Shown here: positions 33,957 to 43,197 of the stretch, in pieces
Position numbering within the stretch: the stretch's first letter is position 1
Layout of the letters: every line of letters begins with the position of its first letter
Source: Psychrobacillus psychrodurans
GTDB lineage: Bacteria > Bacillota > Bacilli > Bacillales_A > Planococcaceae
Assembly: GCF_027563345.1 (NCBI RefSeq)
Contig: NZ_JAMKBK010000002.1
Length of the DNA stretch: 64,000 bases
Reading direction: 5' to 3' (one strand)
Notes under the pieces: model-generated
What the model was told of the DNA's origin: nothing
Database searches by the model: none
The model's input: only the letters and a program-made list of their open reading frames with translations
Program-made: the position numbers and the translations under genes

Positions 33957-35513
33957 ATGACAGAAATTATCATCTCCGCTTTGCTTGGTCTGATTGTCGG
34001 TGCCGTTGTTGGTTATATTTATCTGAAAAACGTGAACGATTCAAAAGTGACTGGTGCAAAACAATCTTCAGCAAGTATCATAGATGAAGCAAAGCGAGAA
34101 GCGGAAGCGTTGAAGAAAGAAGCACTTTTAGAAGCCAAAGATGAAACTCACAAATTACGAAATGAAGCAGAATCTGACATCCGTGAACGCCGAGGCGAAC
34201 TGCAAAAACAGGAAAATCGGTTATTACAAAGAGAAGAGAACCTTGATCGTAAAGATGATGCTCTAAACAAGAGAGAAGTAGGTCTTGAGCGTAAAGATGA
34301 TGCTCTAACTGAAAGACAACAGCATATCGAACAGAAAGAAAGCAAAGTGGATGAACTAGTTAAAAAGCAACAAACTGAACTAGAAAGAATTTCTACTTTA
34401 ACTCGTGAAGAGGCGAAATCCATAATTCTTCAAGAAGTAGAAAATGAACTTGCTACGGATATTGCTGTGATGACAAAGGAATCGGAAACTAGAGCTAAAG
34501 AAGAATCCGATAAAAAATCTCGTGAGATTCTTTCCCTTGCGTTACAACGTTTTGCAGCAGACCATGTTGCAGAAACAACTGTTTCTGTAGTTAACTTGCC
34601 AAATGATGAGATGAAAGGTCGTATTATTGGCCGTGAAGGTCGAAACATTCGTACACTTGAGACGTTAACTGGTATTGATTTAATTATCGATGATACTCCA
34701 GAAGCTGTGATTCTTTCAGGCTTTGATCCAATTCGAAGAGAAACTGCCCGTTTAGCACTTGAAAAACTGGTACAGGATGGACGAATTCATCCTGCACGAA
34801 TCGAAGAAATGGTAGAAAAGTCTAGAAGAGAAGTAGATGAGCAAATTCGCGAAATTGGTGAACAAACTACATTCGATATTGGAATTCATAATTTACATCC
34901 CGACCTTATGAAAATTCTAGGTAGACTTCGTTATCGTACAAGCTATGGTCAAAATGTATTAAAACACTCAACAGAAGTTGCCTATTTAGCTGGGTTATTA
35001 GCTGCAGAACTTGGTGAAGACGTAACACTTGCAAGACGTGCAGGGTTACTTCATGATATTGGGAAAGCAATTGACCATGAAGTGGAAGGCAGCCATGTAG
35101 AAATTGGTGTTGAGCTTGCAACAAAATATAAAGAGCATCCAGTAGTCATTAATAGTATTGCTTCCCATCATGGAGATACAGAAGCTACTTCTGTTATTGC
35201 CGTATTAGTGGCGGCTGCCGATGCATTATCAGCAGCACGACCTGGTGCAAGAAGCGAAACATTAGAAAACTACATTCGTCGTTTGGAGAAATTAGAAGAA
35301 ATTTCTGAATCCTATGAGGGTGTAGAAAAATCATTTGCTATTCAAGCTGGTCGAGAGATTCGTATAATGGTTCGTCCGGATCAGATTGATGACTTAACTG
35401 CTCATCGTTTGGCGAGAGATATCCGTAAACGAATTGAAGAAGAATTAGATTATCCTGGTCATATTAAAGTGACTGTTATTAGAGAAACTAGAGCTGTAGA
35501 ATATGCAAAATAA
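33957..35513 (+). CDS. rny: Ribonuclease Y
   Basis: RNase Y is the membrane-anchored endonuclease that starts much mRNA decay in Bacillales. The 518-residue protein has an N-terminal membrane helix (residues 3-23), a long charged coiled coil (about 30-190), a KH domain with GRIIGREGRNIRTLE near 222, and an HD domain with the metal pair in HDIGKAIDHE near 366. Length is normal. GGGGTG precedes the ATG. The window thus encodes three RNA-decay enzymes: PNPase, RNase J2 and RNase Y. Confidence 0.98.
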   Translation: MTEIIISALLGLIVGAVVGYIYLKNVNDSKVTGAKQSSASIIDEAKREAEALKKEALLEAKDETHKLRNEAESDIRERRGELQKQENRLLQREENLDRKDDALNKREVGLERKDDALTERQQHIEQKESKVDELVKKQQTELERISTLTREEAKSIILQEVENELATDIAVMTKESETRAKEESDKKSREILSLALQRFAADHVAETTVSVVNLPNDEMKGRIIGREGRNIRTLETLTGIDLIIDDTPEAVILSGFDPIRRETARLALEKLVQDGRIHPARIEEMVEKSRREVDEQIREIGEQTTFDIGIHNLHPDLMKILGRLRYRTSYGQNVLKHSTEVAYLAGLLAAELGEDVTLARRAGLLHDIGKAIDHEVEGSHVEIGVELATKYKEHPVVINSIASHHGDTEATSVIAVLVAAADALSAARPGARSETLENYIRRLEKLEEISESYEGVEKSFAIQAGREIRIMVRPDQIDDLTAHRLARDIRKRIEEELDYPGHIKVTVIRETRAVEYAK

Positions 35514-35556
35514 CATTCAATAATGGTGTTCTACTGTTTGCTAAGTTAGTATTAAC

Positions 35557-35586
35557 AAAAAGGCTTCGAAATGAAGCCTTTTTTTC
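35557..35586 (+). terminator. Terminator after rny
   Basis: AAAAGGCTTC / GAAGCCTTTT with a short loop and a T-run. Confidence 0.9.
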
Positions 35587-35606
35587 GTGAAAGGAATGAA
35601 ATAGTA

Positions 35607-36404
35607 ATGAGAATATTATTTATAGGTGATATCGTTGGTTCGATGGGACGAGATACATTAGAAGATTATTTACCAAGATTAAAAAGAAAATATAATGTAG
35701 ATGTAGTTATTGCTAATGGGGAGAATGCAGCTGCAGGTCGTGGGATTACTAAAAGTATTTTTCAATCATTGCTCCATATGGGCGTAGATGTAGTAACGAT
35801 GGGTAACCACACTTGGGATCAAAAAGAAATTATGGATTTTATCGATGACACGGATTATTTAATTCGTCCTGCGAACTTTTCAGAGGATGCACCTGGTAAA
35901 GGGATGACTTCCATCTCTAAAGGGGGTCATACCATTTCAGTGATCAATATGCATGGCCGCACATTTTTACCACCCCATGATGATCCATTTAAGATGGCTA
36001 CTGAAATGGTTGAAGATGCGAAAAAACTATCACCAATTGTCTTTGTAGATTTTCATGCAGAAGCTACAAGTGAAAAAATCGCATTTGGTTGGCATTTAGA
36101 TGGAAAAGCTTCTGTTGTAGTTGGAACACATACGCATGTTCAAACTGCAGACTCCCGTATATTACCTGGAGGGACTGCTTATATCACAGATGTTGGTATG
36201 ACAGGCCCATACGATGGGGTACTAGGTATGAAAAAAGAAGATGTTCTTTACCGTTTTCAAACGAATATGCCAGCTCGTTTTGAAGTACCAAAGACCGGAC
36301 GTTCTGTGCTTAGCGGTTTCTTTGTAGAAGTGGACAATACCACTGGGAAAGCAATACACCAGGAACGAATTTATATAAACGAGGATTACCCATTTAAAGG
36401 CTAA
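35607..36404 (+). CDS. ymdB: Metallophosphoesterase YmdB
   Basis: This 265-residue calcineurin-like phosphodiesterase has all metal-binding segments: FIGDIVGSMGRD at the start, NGENAA near 39, GNHTWDQKE near 67, DFHAEATSEK near 150 and GTHTHVQTAD near 175. The B. subtilis homologue hydrolyses 2',3'-cyclic nucleotides and influences biofilm and motility decisions. The ATG at 35607 was chosen because an upstream in-frame start would lie within the rny terminator. Order rny-ymdB-spoVS is conserved. Confidence 0.95.
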   Translation: MRILFIGDIVGSMGRDTLEDYLPRLKRKYNVDVVIANGENAAAGRGITKSIFQSLLHMGVDVVTMGNHTWDQKEIMDFIDDTDYLIRPANFSEDAPGKGMTSISKGGHTISVINMHGRTFLPPHDDPFKMATEMVEDAKKLSPIVFVDFHAEATSEKIAFGWHLDGKASVVVGTHTHVQTADSRILPGGTAYITDVGMTGPYDGVLGMKKEDVLYRFQTNMPARFEVPKTGRSVLSGFFVEVDNTTGKAIHQERIYINEDYPFKG

Positions 36405-36488
36405 AAGTCTAAAAGATTACTCCTGCGCATAAGTTAGATTATGAACCAGAAGCAAGTTCATAATATAGCGACAAAAGGAGAAATGATA

Positions 36489-36755
36489 GTGGATTCTTTA
36501 AAAGTATCTTCCAGATCAAACCCAAATTCAGTTGCTGGGGCATTAGTTGCAGTAATTAGAGAACAAGGGTATGCAGAGATGCAAGCAGTAGGAGCAGGAG
36601 CATTAAATCAGGCTATCAAAGCGATAGCAATTGCCCGAGGATTTGTAGCCCCAAGTGGAACAGACCTAACTTGTTCTCCTGCCTTCACCGATATTGTCAT
36701 ATCAGGTGAAGATCGAACAGCTTTAAAGTTACTTGTTGAAAAAAAAGCAAAATAG
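36489..36755 (+). CDS. spoVS: Stage V sporulation protein S
   Basis: SpoVS is a small Alba-like protein needed for spore coat assembly and core dehydration. The 88-residue product, LKVSSRSNPNSVAGAL then GAGALNQAIKAIAIARGFVAPSG, is close to the family over its full length. The GTG at 36489 lies seven bases after AAAGGAG and matches the family's N-terminus. ATGs at 36441 and 36483 lack correct spacing. Confidence 0.95.
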   Translation: MDSLKVSSRSNPNSVAGALVAVIREQGYAEMQAVGAGALNQAIKAIAIARGFVAPSGTDLTCSPAFTDIVISGEDRTALKLLVEKKAK

Positions 36756-36759
36756 ACGG

Positions 36760-36797
36760 GGGGTCGCTACTTTTATAGTAGGCGACCTCTCTTTTTA
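36760..36797 (+). terminator. Terminator after spoVS
   Basis: GGTCGC-TACT pairs with AGTA-GGCGACC and is followed by TCTCTTTTT. Confidence 0.85.
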
Positions 36798-36974
36798 ATA
36801 ATTAGTACTAACTAAATGAATTTATAGATTTTTTTCGAATAATTTGTGACACTACGTTTCCGTCAAAGGTCTGAATTTCTATAAAAATACGGGGAATACA
36901 TAGTGATAACTGCTAGTTCGTGATAAACTTATGAAGGAAATTAGTATTTAATCGAATAGTAAGGAGATGTTTAT

Positions 36975-38729
36975 ATGTTGCAACAGCTTTCTTGGAAAGT
37001 AGGAGGGCAGCAAGGAGAGGGTATTGAAAGTACAGGAGAAATATTCTCAATGGCGATGAACCGCCTAGGATACTATCTGTACGGATACCGTCATTTCTCT
37101 TCTCGAATTAAAGGTGGCCATACAAACAATAAAATCTGTGTACGTCCAACGCAAGTTCGTACAATTCCAGATGATTTAGATATTTTAGTAGCATTCGATC
37201 AAGAAACAATTGATGTCAACTACAAAGAGTTAACGGAAAAAAGTGTAGTTTTGGCAGATGCGAAATTCTCACCAGTAGCACCTGAAGATTGTAAGGCACC
37301 AATGTATATTGTTCCTTTCACAGAGGTAGCTGCAGAACTTGGAACATCTCTTATGAAAAACATGGTAGCAATTGGCGCAAGTGCTGCACTACTTAACTTG
37401 GATAAAGCAGTATTCCAAGGGGTAGTAGATGAAATTTTTGGTAAAAAGGGACAAGAAGTAGTAGAAAAAAACATGCAAGCTATTCAACAGGGCTTTGAAA
37501 CAATGGCTGAGCAACTGGGAGATCGTCTTGGTGAGTGGGAAATTGCGCCTGCTGACGGAAAACATCGGATGTTTATGATAGGAAATGATGCGATTGCTTT
37601 TGGTGCATTAGCAGCAGGTGTTCGCTTTATGGCTGCATATCCGATTACTCCTGCATCGGAAATTATGGAATATATGATTAAAAAACTACCATTATTTGGT
37701 GGAGCTGTTATACAAACAGAGGATGAAATTGCTGCTGCTACAATGGCAATTGGTTCAAACTATGGTGGTGTTCGTGCTTTTACTGCATCTGCAGGTCCAG
37801 GGCTTTCACTGATGATGGAGGCAATCGGTCTTTCCGGTATGACGGAGCAACCACTTGTAATTGTGGATACACAGCGTGGGGGACCTTCAACTGGTTTACC
37901 GACTAAACAAGAACAATCCGATTTAATGCAAATGATTTATGGAACTCATGGAGAAATTCCAAAGGTGGTTATTGCACCAAGTACTGGAGAAGAAGCATTC
38001 TATGATACTATTCAAGCTTTCAATATTGCGGAGGAATTGCAGCTTCCAGTAATTATTTTATCAGATTTACAACTATCACTCGGTAAACAAACAGTAGAGC
38101 CATTTGATTATTCTAAGGTTGAAATCCGTCGTGGTAAATTAGTAGAAAATGATGAAATTCCTGTAGCTGAGGATAAATCATACTTCAAGCGTTTTGAAGT
38201 AACGGAAGATGGAATATCACCACGTGTTCTACCGGGTACAGAGCATGCAATTCACCATGTAACTGGGGTTGAGCATGATGAAACAGGTAAACCATCTGAG
38301 GCAGCAACAAATCGTAAAGCTCAAATGGATAAACGTTTAGGGAAGCTTCAGCATATTAACTTCAAAGAGCCGGTATACGTAAACGCACCTTACGAAGAAG
38401 CGGATATACTATTTGTTGGCTTTAACTCTACTAGAGGAGTGCTAGAAGAATTACAACAAACATTTATTGAAAGTGATATTAAAGTAAATCATGCACATAT
38501 TCGTTTAATTCATCCATTCCCAGTGGAAGTAATGCACTCACTAGTTGCAAAAGCGAAAAAAGTAGTAGTAGTAGAGAATAATGCAACTGGTCAATTAGCA
38601 AATATCATTAAAATGAATGTTGGCGGTCATGATAAATTGGTAAGTGTAACAAAATATGATGGCACACCATTTTTACCATTACAGCTTGCAAAACAAGTAA
38701 AGGAGTTGCTAACAGATGGTAACATTTAA
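36975..38729 (+). CDS. korA: 2-oxoacid:ferredoxin oxidoreductase, fused gamma-alpha subunit
   Basis: This 584-residue subunit oxidises a 2-oxoacid, probably 2-oxoglutarate, to the acyl-CoA while reducing ferredoxin. Residues about 8-180 form the gamma domain (GQQGEGIESTGEIF, then SSRIKGGHTNNK). From about 200 the alpha domain follows, with GNDAIAFGALAAGVRFMAAYPITPASEI and QTEDEIAAATMAIGSNYGG. It overlaps korB by 14 bases. No ferredoxin-like delta subunit is seen. The gene pair sits between spoVS and miaB. Substrate is inferred from the family only. Confidence 0.93.
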   Translation: MLQQLSWKVGGQQGEGIESTGEIFSMAMNRLGYYLYGYRHFSSRIKGGHTNNKICVRPTQVRTIPDDLDILVAFDQETIDVNYKELTEKSVVLADAKFSPVAPEDCKAPMYIVPFTEVAAELGTSLMKNMVAIGASAALLNLDKAVFQGVVDEIFGKKGQEVVEKNMQAIQQGFETMAEQLGDRLGEWEIAPADGKHRMFMIGNDAIAFGALAAGVRFMAAYPITPASEIMEYMIKKLPLFGGAVIQTEDEIAAATMAIGSNYGGVRAFTASAGPGLSLMMEAIGLSGMTEQPLVIVDTQRGGPSTGLPTKQEQSDLMQMIYGTHGEIPKVVIAPSTGEEAFYDTIQAFNIAEELQLPVIILSDLQLSLGKQTVEPFDYSKVEIRRGKLVENDEIPVAEDKSYFKRFEVTEDGISPRVLPGTEHAIHHVTGVEHDETGKPSEAATNRKAQMDKRLGKLQHINFKEPVYVNAPYEEADILFVGFNSTRGVLEELQQTFIESDIKVNHAHIRLIHPFPVEVMHSLVAKAKKVVVVENNATGQLANIIKMNVGGHDKLVSVTKYDGTPFLPLQLAKQVKELLTDGNI

Positions 38730-39582
38730 AGATTTTCGTAATAATGTAAAACCTAACTGGTGTCCAGGTTGTGGTGACTTCTCGGTGCAGGCAGCAATTC
38801 AACGTGCTGCAGCAAATGTTGGCATTCAACCACATGATTTAGCTGTAATTTCTGGTATCGGCTGTTCTGGGCGTATTTCTGGATATATTCATTCATATGG
38901 TTTCCATGGTATTCACGGTCGTGCACTTCCAATTGCACAGGGATTAAAAATGGCAAACAAAGATTTACATGTTATTGCTTCTGGTGGTGATGGTGATGGA
39001 TTTGCAATAGGGATGGGTCATACCATTCATTCCATCCGTCGTAATGTCGATATAACTTATGTTGTAATGGACAACCAAATCTACGGTTTAACAAAAGGGC
39101 AAACATCCCCACGTTCAGCAGAGGGCTTTAAAACGAAGTCAACTCCTGGTGGAGCAATTGAACCATCTGTTCAACCGTTAGAACTGGCCCTAACTTCTGG
39201 AGCAACATTTGTAGCGCAAGGATTTTCTTCTGATATTAAAGAGCTAACTGCAATTATCGAAGCTGGCATTAATCATAAAGGATTTTCGTTCATCAATGTT
39301 TTTAGCCCATGCGTAACTTACAATAAGGTAAATACTTATGACTGGTTTAAAGAACATTTAACAAAGCTTTCCGCTGTAGAAGGATATGACTCTACTAACA
39401 GAGAAGAAGCTATGAAAGTAGTAATGGAAACAGAAGGTCTTGTTACAGGTATTATTTATCAAGATGAAAACGCCCCATCCTACCAAGAACAAGTTCCTGG
39501 TTATGCACCAACCCCACTTGTCGATCAAAATTTGAAGATGAGTGAACAGGAATTCAACGCTTTAATTCAAGATTTTATGTGA
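38716..39582 (+). CDS. korB: 2-oxoacid:ferredoxin oxidoreductase, beta subunit
   Basis: This 288-residue thiamine diphosphate-binding subunit partners KorA. The N-terminal WCPGCGDFSV carries cluster-type cysteines, and ISGIGCSGRISGY lies near 45. The ThDP motif GGDGDGFAIGMGHTIHSIRRN begins near 92, and VVMDNQIYGLTKGQTSP follows. It overlaps korA by 14 bases and ends in a terminator. Confidence 0.94.
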   Translation: MVTFKDFRNNVKPNWCPGCGDFSVQAAIQRAAANVGIQPHDLAVISGIGCSGRISGYIHSYGFHGIHGRALPIAQGLKMANKDLHVIASGGDGDGFAIGMGHTIHSIRRNVDITYVVMDNQIYGLTKGQTSPRSAEGFKTKSTPGGAIEPSVQPLELALTSGATFVAQGFSSDIKELTAIIEAGINHKGFSFINVFSPCVTYNKVNTYDWFKEHLTKLSAVEGYDSTNREEAMKVVMETEGLVTGIIYQDENAPSYQEQVPGYAPTPLVDQNLKMSEQEFNALIQDFM

Positions 39583-39590
39583 TATAACTG

Positions 39591-39626
39591 AGCTCATGAA
39601 CCGTTAATGTTCATGGGCTATTTTTA
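39591..39626 (+). terminator. Terminator after korB
   Basis: AGCTCATGAAC pairs with GTTCATGGGCT and is followed by ATTTTTAT. The 3' arm (CATGGGCTAT) is nearly the reverse complement of the unit repeated just downstream. Confidence 0.85.
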
Positions 39627-39636
39627 TACAAGCGAA

Positions 39637-39770
39637 AGCCCATAAATATTAAAAAATAGCCCATAACAAGCAGAAGATAGCCCATAAAAACCATGCTAGC
39701 CCTTCATAGACAGATTATAGCTCTTAAATATGCTCGGATAGACCTTTATAATGAGGAAATAGCCCATAAC
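39637..39770. repeat. Seven-unit direct-repeat array with 21-bp period
   Basis: Units based on AGCCCATAA begin at 39637, 39658, 39679, 39698, 39719, 39740 and 39761. Steps are 21, 21, 19, 21, 21 and 21 bp. Units 1, 2, 3 and 7 keep AGCCCATAA exactly; units 4-6 are degenerate (AGCCCTTCA, AGCTCTTAA, AGACCTTTA). Spacer sequences differ. The array fills the gap between the korB terminator and the miaB promoter, and no gene is present. Confidence 0.75.
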
Positions 39771-39844
39771 ATCTCCCACCCAACCTCAATAATTCAATTA
39801 TCTGAGCTTAATTTGTCTAAATAAGAAATTTTAAGTTGAAAGCC

Positions 39845-39874
39845 TTGTGGCATTAGAGAACTATTCAGTATAAT
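39845..39874 (+). promoter_or_regulatory. Likely sigma-A promoter of miaB
   Basis: TTGTGG at 39845 and TATAAT at 39869 are 18 bp apart, 48 bp before the chosen miaB start. Confidence 0.55.
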
Positions 39875-39921
39875 AGGAGGGATATTCGTACTTTTCACGA
39901 ATGAAGGAAAGGAGAGTTCTT

Positions 39922-41469
39922 ATGAACGAGGAATCACGTTTACAAAGTACTCAAGTGAAGGAAGCTAGCTCTTTGGATAAAAAGTCCGAGAAGGATTATA
40001 GTAAATATTTTCAAGCAGTCTATACTCCACCATCATTAAAAGATGCGAAGAAACGTGGCAAAGAAGAGGTAGAATACCACAACGACTTTGCTATTGCAGA
40101 GCAATTTAAAGGCATGGGTCAAAATAGAAAATTTTATATACGTACTTATGGCTGTCAAATGAACGAGCATGATACAGAGGTAATGGCAGGCATTTTCATG
40201 CAACTAGGATATGAACCTACGGATACTGTAGACGATGCAAATGTTGTTTTACTAAATACTTGTGCCATTCGTGAAAATGCTGAAAACAAAGTATTTGGTG
40301 AGCTTGGTCATTTTAAGCATTTAAAACAAAAAAACCCAGATGTATTAATCGGCGTCTGTGGTTGTATGTCGCAGGAAGAATCAGTTGTCAACAAAATATT
40401 AAAAACTTACAATCAAGTAGATATGATTTTTGGTACACATAATATTCACCGTCTTCCTAATATATTAAACGAGGCTTACCTTTCTAAAGAAATGGTAGTG
40501 GAAGTTTGGTCTAAAGAAGGAGACGTTATAGAAAACTTGCCGAGAGTACGTAAGGGTTCGATTAAGGCATGGGTTAATATAATGTATGGCTGTGATAAAT
40601 TCTGTACATATTGTATCGTTCCATATACACGTGGAAAAGAACGCAGTCGTCGCCCGGAAGATATTATCCAAGAAATTAGACATCTAGCGGCGCAAGGGTA
40701 CAAGGAAGTAACATTGCTTGGTCAAAATGTAAATGCATATGGAAAAGACTTTGAAGATCTAGATTATCGCTTTGGTGATCTAATGGATGACCTTCGGAAG
40801 ATTGACGTAGCTCGCATACGTTTCATGACTAGTCATCCTAGGGACTTTGATGATCACTTAATCGAAGTGCTTGCAAAAGGCGGAAATTTAGTCGATCATA
40901 TTCATCTTCCAGTTCAATCTGGATCATCGGATATCCTTAAAATAATGGCTCGTAAATATACAAGAGAGCATTATTTAGAACTTGTTCGTAAAATAAAAGC
41001 TGCTATCCCAAATGTTTCATTAACAACCGATATAATTGTTGGGTTCCCAAATGAAACCGATGAACAATTTGAAGAAACAATATCACTATATAAAGAAGTC
41101 GGTTTCGAAATTGCTTATACGTATATTTACTCTCCACGGGAAGGTACTCCAGCTGCAAAAATGATAGATAACGTACCGATGGAAGTGAAAAAGGAAAGAC
41201 TGCAGCGTTTAAATAAGTTAGTAAATGATATGTCAGCTGAAGCTATGAAAAGACATGCTGGACAAGTTGTGGAAGTTTTAGTCGAAGGTGAGAGTAAAAA
41301 CAACCCCGATGTACTTGCAGGCTACACAAGTAAAAGTAAACTAGTTAATTTCGTTGGTCCTAAAGATATTATTGGCAAAATAGTTAAAGTGAAAATAACA
41401 GAAGCAAAAACATGGTCACTTACTGGGGAACTAGTAAATGAAACAATCGAGCAAAAGGTGGGAGTATAA
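39922..41469 (+). CDS. miaB: tRNA-2-methylthio-N6-dimethylallyladenosine synthase
   Basis: MiaB adds a methylthio group to i6A37 of tRNAs using radical SAM chemistry. The 515-residue protein has an N-terminal cluster-binding domain with cysteines in YGCQMNEHD, NTCAIRE and GCMSQEE. The radical SAM motif CDKFCTYC lies near residue 223, and a C-terminal TRAM domain ends the protein. The ATG at 39922 follows AAAGGAG by seven bases and replaces an ATG 21 bases upstream that overlaps the ribosome binding site. The stop overlaps the ricA start. Confidence 0.96.
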   Translation: MNEESRLQSTQVKEASSLDKKSEKDYSKYFQAVYTPPSLKDAKKRGKEEVEYHNDFAIAEQFKGMGQNRKFYIRTYGCQMNEHDTEVMAGIFMQLGYEPTDTVDDANVVLLNTCAIRENAENKVFGELGHFKHLKQKNPDVLIGVCGCMSQEESVVNKILKTYNQVDMIFGTHNIHRLPNILNEAYLSKEMVVEVWSKEGDVIENLPRVRKGSIKAWVNIMYGCDKFCTYCIVPYTRGKERSRRPEDIIQEIRHLAAQGYKEVTLLGQNVNAYGKDFEDLDYRFGDLMDDLRKIDVARIRFMTSHPRDFDDHLIEVLAKGGNLVDHIHLPVQSGSSDILKIMARKYTREHYLELVRKIKAAIPNVSLTTDIIVGFPNETDEQFEETISLYKEVGFEIAYTYIYSPREGTPAAKMIDNVPMEVKKERLQRLNKLVNDMSAEAMKRHAGQVVEVLVEGESKNNPDVLAGYTSKSKLVNFVGPKDIIGKIVKVKITEAKTWSLTGELVNETIEQKVGV

Positions 41470-41906
41470 TGTCTACAACAAAATATACTAGAGACGAAAT
41501 TATTGAAAAAGCAAAAGAAATTGCAACTATGATTGCAAATACAGAAGAAGTTGAATTCTTCAAACGTGCCGAAGAGCAAATCAATGAAAATACAAAGGTA
41601 CGCGAAAAAATAGCGAGTCTTAAAAGCTTACAAAAACAAGCTGTCAACTTTCAGCATTTAGGGAAAGAAAAAGCTCTTACACTTATTGAGGGGAAAATTT
41701 CAGCAATCGAGGAAGAAATTGATAGTCTACCGATTGTACAACAATTCAAACAGTCACAAGGTGACGTAAATAGTCTGCTACAATTAGTTGCAAATTCAAT
41801 TTCTAATAACGTAACAAATCAAATTATTGAAGCAACTGATGGTGACCTATTAAGAGGCGAAACAGGATCAAAAGTAAAAAATACAACGTACGATAGTTGT
41901 TCATAA
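41469..41906 (+). CDS. ricA: RicA (YmcA) family regulator of RNA processing and biofilm
   Basis: This 145-residue member of the YlbF/YmcA family forms, in B. subtilis, a complex with RicF and RicT that modulates RNase Y and affects biofilm, competence and sporulation. The helical sequence shows EIIEKAKEIATMIANTEEVEFFKRAEEQI near 10-38. It starts at the last base of the miaB stop codon. RNase Y, its functional partner, is encoded about 6 kb upstream. cotE and mutS, next in B. subtilis, are not here. Confidence 0.92.
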   Translation: MSTTKYTRDEIIEKAKEIATMIANTEEVEFFKRAEEQINENTKVREKIASLKSLQKQAVNFQHLGKEKALTLIEGKISAIEEEIDSLPIVQQFKQSQGDVNSLLQLVANSISNNVTNQIIEATDGDLLRGETGSKVKNTTYDSCS

Positions 41907-41917
41907 TACTTATTTTA

Positions 41918-41960
41918 AAAGGCATTCATTTAATCTGAAAGGATTAAATGGATGCCTTTA
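41918..41960 (+). terminator. Terminator after ricA
   Basis: A long stem pairs AAAGGCATTCATTTAATC with GATTAAATGGATGCCTTT, followed by a few T. Confidence 0.88.
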
Positions 41961-42134
41961 ATTGCTTGTTCCGAGTCTTTCAAAACTGGGTTAATAATAG
42001 TTCTGTACTGAAAAGAAAACTAGTAATATACTTTTATAAAAACACTGAAAATGCATAATTGGTTGGCAATTTGTTAAACTTTTGTGTTAAAATTGTTATG
42101 TACTTTGGGAATATATATATGAGGGGGAAATTGT

Positions 42135-43124
42135 ATGAAGAAAAAGCAGTTTAAGCTATTAAGCATACTAAGTATTTTTGTTTTATTAATACTTGCAGCA
42201 TGTGGCTCAAATGAAGGGGATTCATCGTCAGATGGAGATTCTGGTAAAACAAAAGAAGACTACAAGTTTTTAAGCTTATTAACAGGTGGAGTACAAGGAA
42301 CGTATTATCCACTTGGGGGAACATTTGCGGAATTAATCAGCAGTGAAACTGGGATTAAAACTACAGCTGAGGTTTCACAAGCATCAGCAGCAAATATGAC
42401 AGCACTAAAAGAGGGTACTGCAGAAATTGCATTCACACAAACAGACATCGCTTTCTATGCAACAGAAGGAGAGTTAATGTTTAAGGACAATAAAGTAGAT
42501 ACAATCTCTGCACTTGGTGCACTTTATCCAGAAACAGTTCAACTAGTAACTACGGACAAAACAGGGATTAAGTCATTCGATGATTTAAAAGGTAAGAAAA
42601 TTTCTGTAGGTGCTCCTGGATCAGGAACATATGCAAATGCAGAACAATTACTTGAAATTCATGGATTAACGATGGACGATATTGAACCACAAAACTTAGA
42701 TTTTGGTGAATCACAAGATAGTTTACAAGCTGGTCAAATTGATGCGGCATTTATTACTGCGGGAACTCCAACTGGAGCTGTAGAAGCGTTGAACGCAGTT
42801 GCTAATGTAGTAATCGTTCCTGTAGAAGATGCAAAAGCTGATGAGCTAATCGAAAAATATCCATATTACGCTAAAGATGTAGTGCCATCAGGTACTTACG
42901 GATTAACTGAAGAAGTACCTACAGTATCTGTATTAGCAATGCTAGCTGTAACTAACGAGCTACCAGAGGACTTAGTTTATGAGATGACAAAAGCAATTTA
43001 TGATAATGCTGGTAGTATTACTCATCCAAAAGGTCAATTTATTAAACCTGAAACTGGGCTAGAAGGTATTGGGATTAAAATTCATCCTGGTGCTCAAAAG
43101 TATTTTGATGAAGTAAATAAATAA
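42135..43124 (+). CDS. TAXI family TRAP transporter solute-binding lipoprotein
   Basis: This 329-residue extracellular binding protein for a TRAP transporter has a lipoprotein signal ending in LAAC with Cys near residue 23. The TAXI-family motif LLTGGVQGTYYPLGGTFAELIS is followed by ETVQLVTTD and GSGTYANAEQLLE. It is the first gene of a three-gene operon with a DUF1850 protein and a fused TRAP permease. The substrate cannot be read from the sequence; TAXI proteins include glutamate and other dicarboxylate binders. Confidence 0.92.
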   Translation: MKKKQFKLLSILSIFVLLILAACGSNEGDSSSDGDSGKTKEDYKFLSLLTGGVQGTYYPLGGTFAELISSETGIKTTAEVSQASAANMTALKEGTAEIAFTQTDIAFYATEGELMFKDNKVDTISALGALYPETVQLVTTDKTGIKSFDDLKGKKISVGAPGSGTYANAEQLLEIHGLTMDDIEPQNLDFGESQDSLQAGQIDAAFITAGTPTGAVEALNAVANVVIVPVEDAKADELIEKYPYYAKDVVPSGTYGLTEEVPTVSVLAMLAVTNELPEDLVYEMTKAIYDNAGSITHPKGQFIKPETGLEGIGIKIHPGAQKYFDEVNK

Positions 43125-43136
43125 AATTAAATGCTC

Positions 43137-43172
43137 GGGGGCATGTTGCTGTTGCTTACATGTCCCTTTTTT
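43137..43172 (+). terminator. Internal terminator/attenuator in the TRAP operon
   Basis: GGGGGCATGT pairs with ACATGTCCC and is followed by TTTTTT. It would lower transcription of the membrane genes relative to the binding protein. Confidence 0.8.
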
Positions 43173-43197
43173 ATTGAAAGAATGGTGGAGCAAAGAA

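Noticed and set aside
39637..39770. CRISPR-like reading of the 21-bp array
   Set aside because: Units and spacers of about 9 and 12 bp are far too short, units degenerate in the middle, and no cas gene is present.
42063..42093. Promoter TTGGCA-N19-TAAAAT before the TRAP operon
   Set aside because: The spacer is too long and several alternative hexamers are equally good, so no single promoter can be supported.
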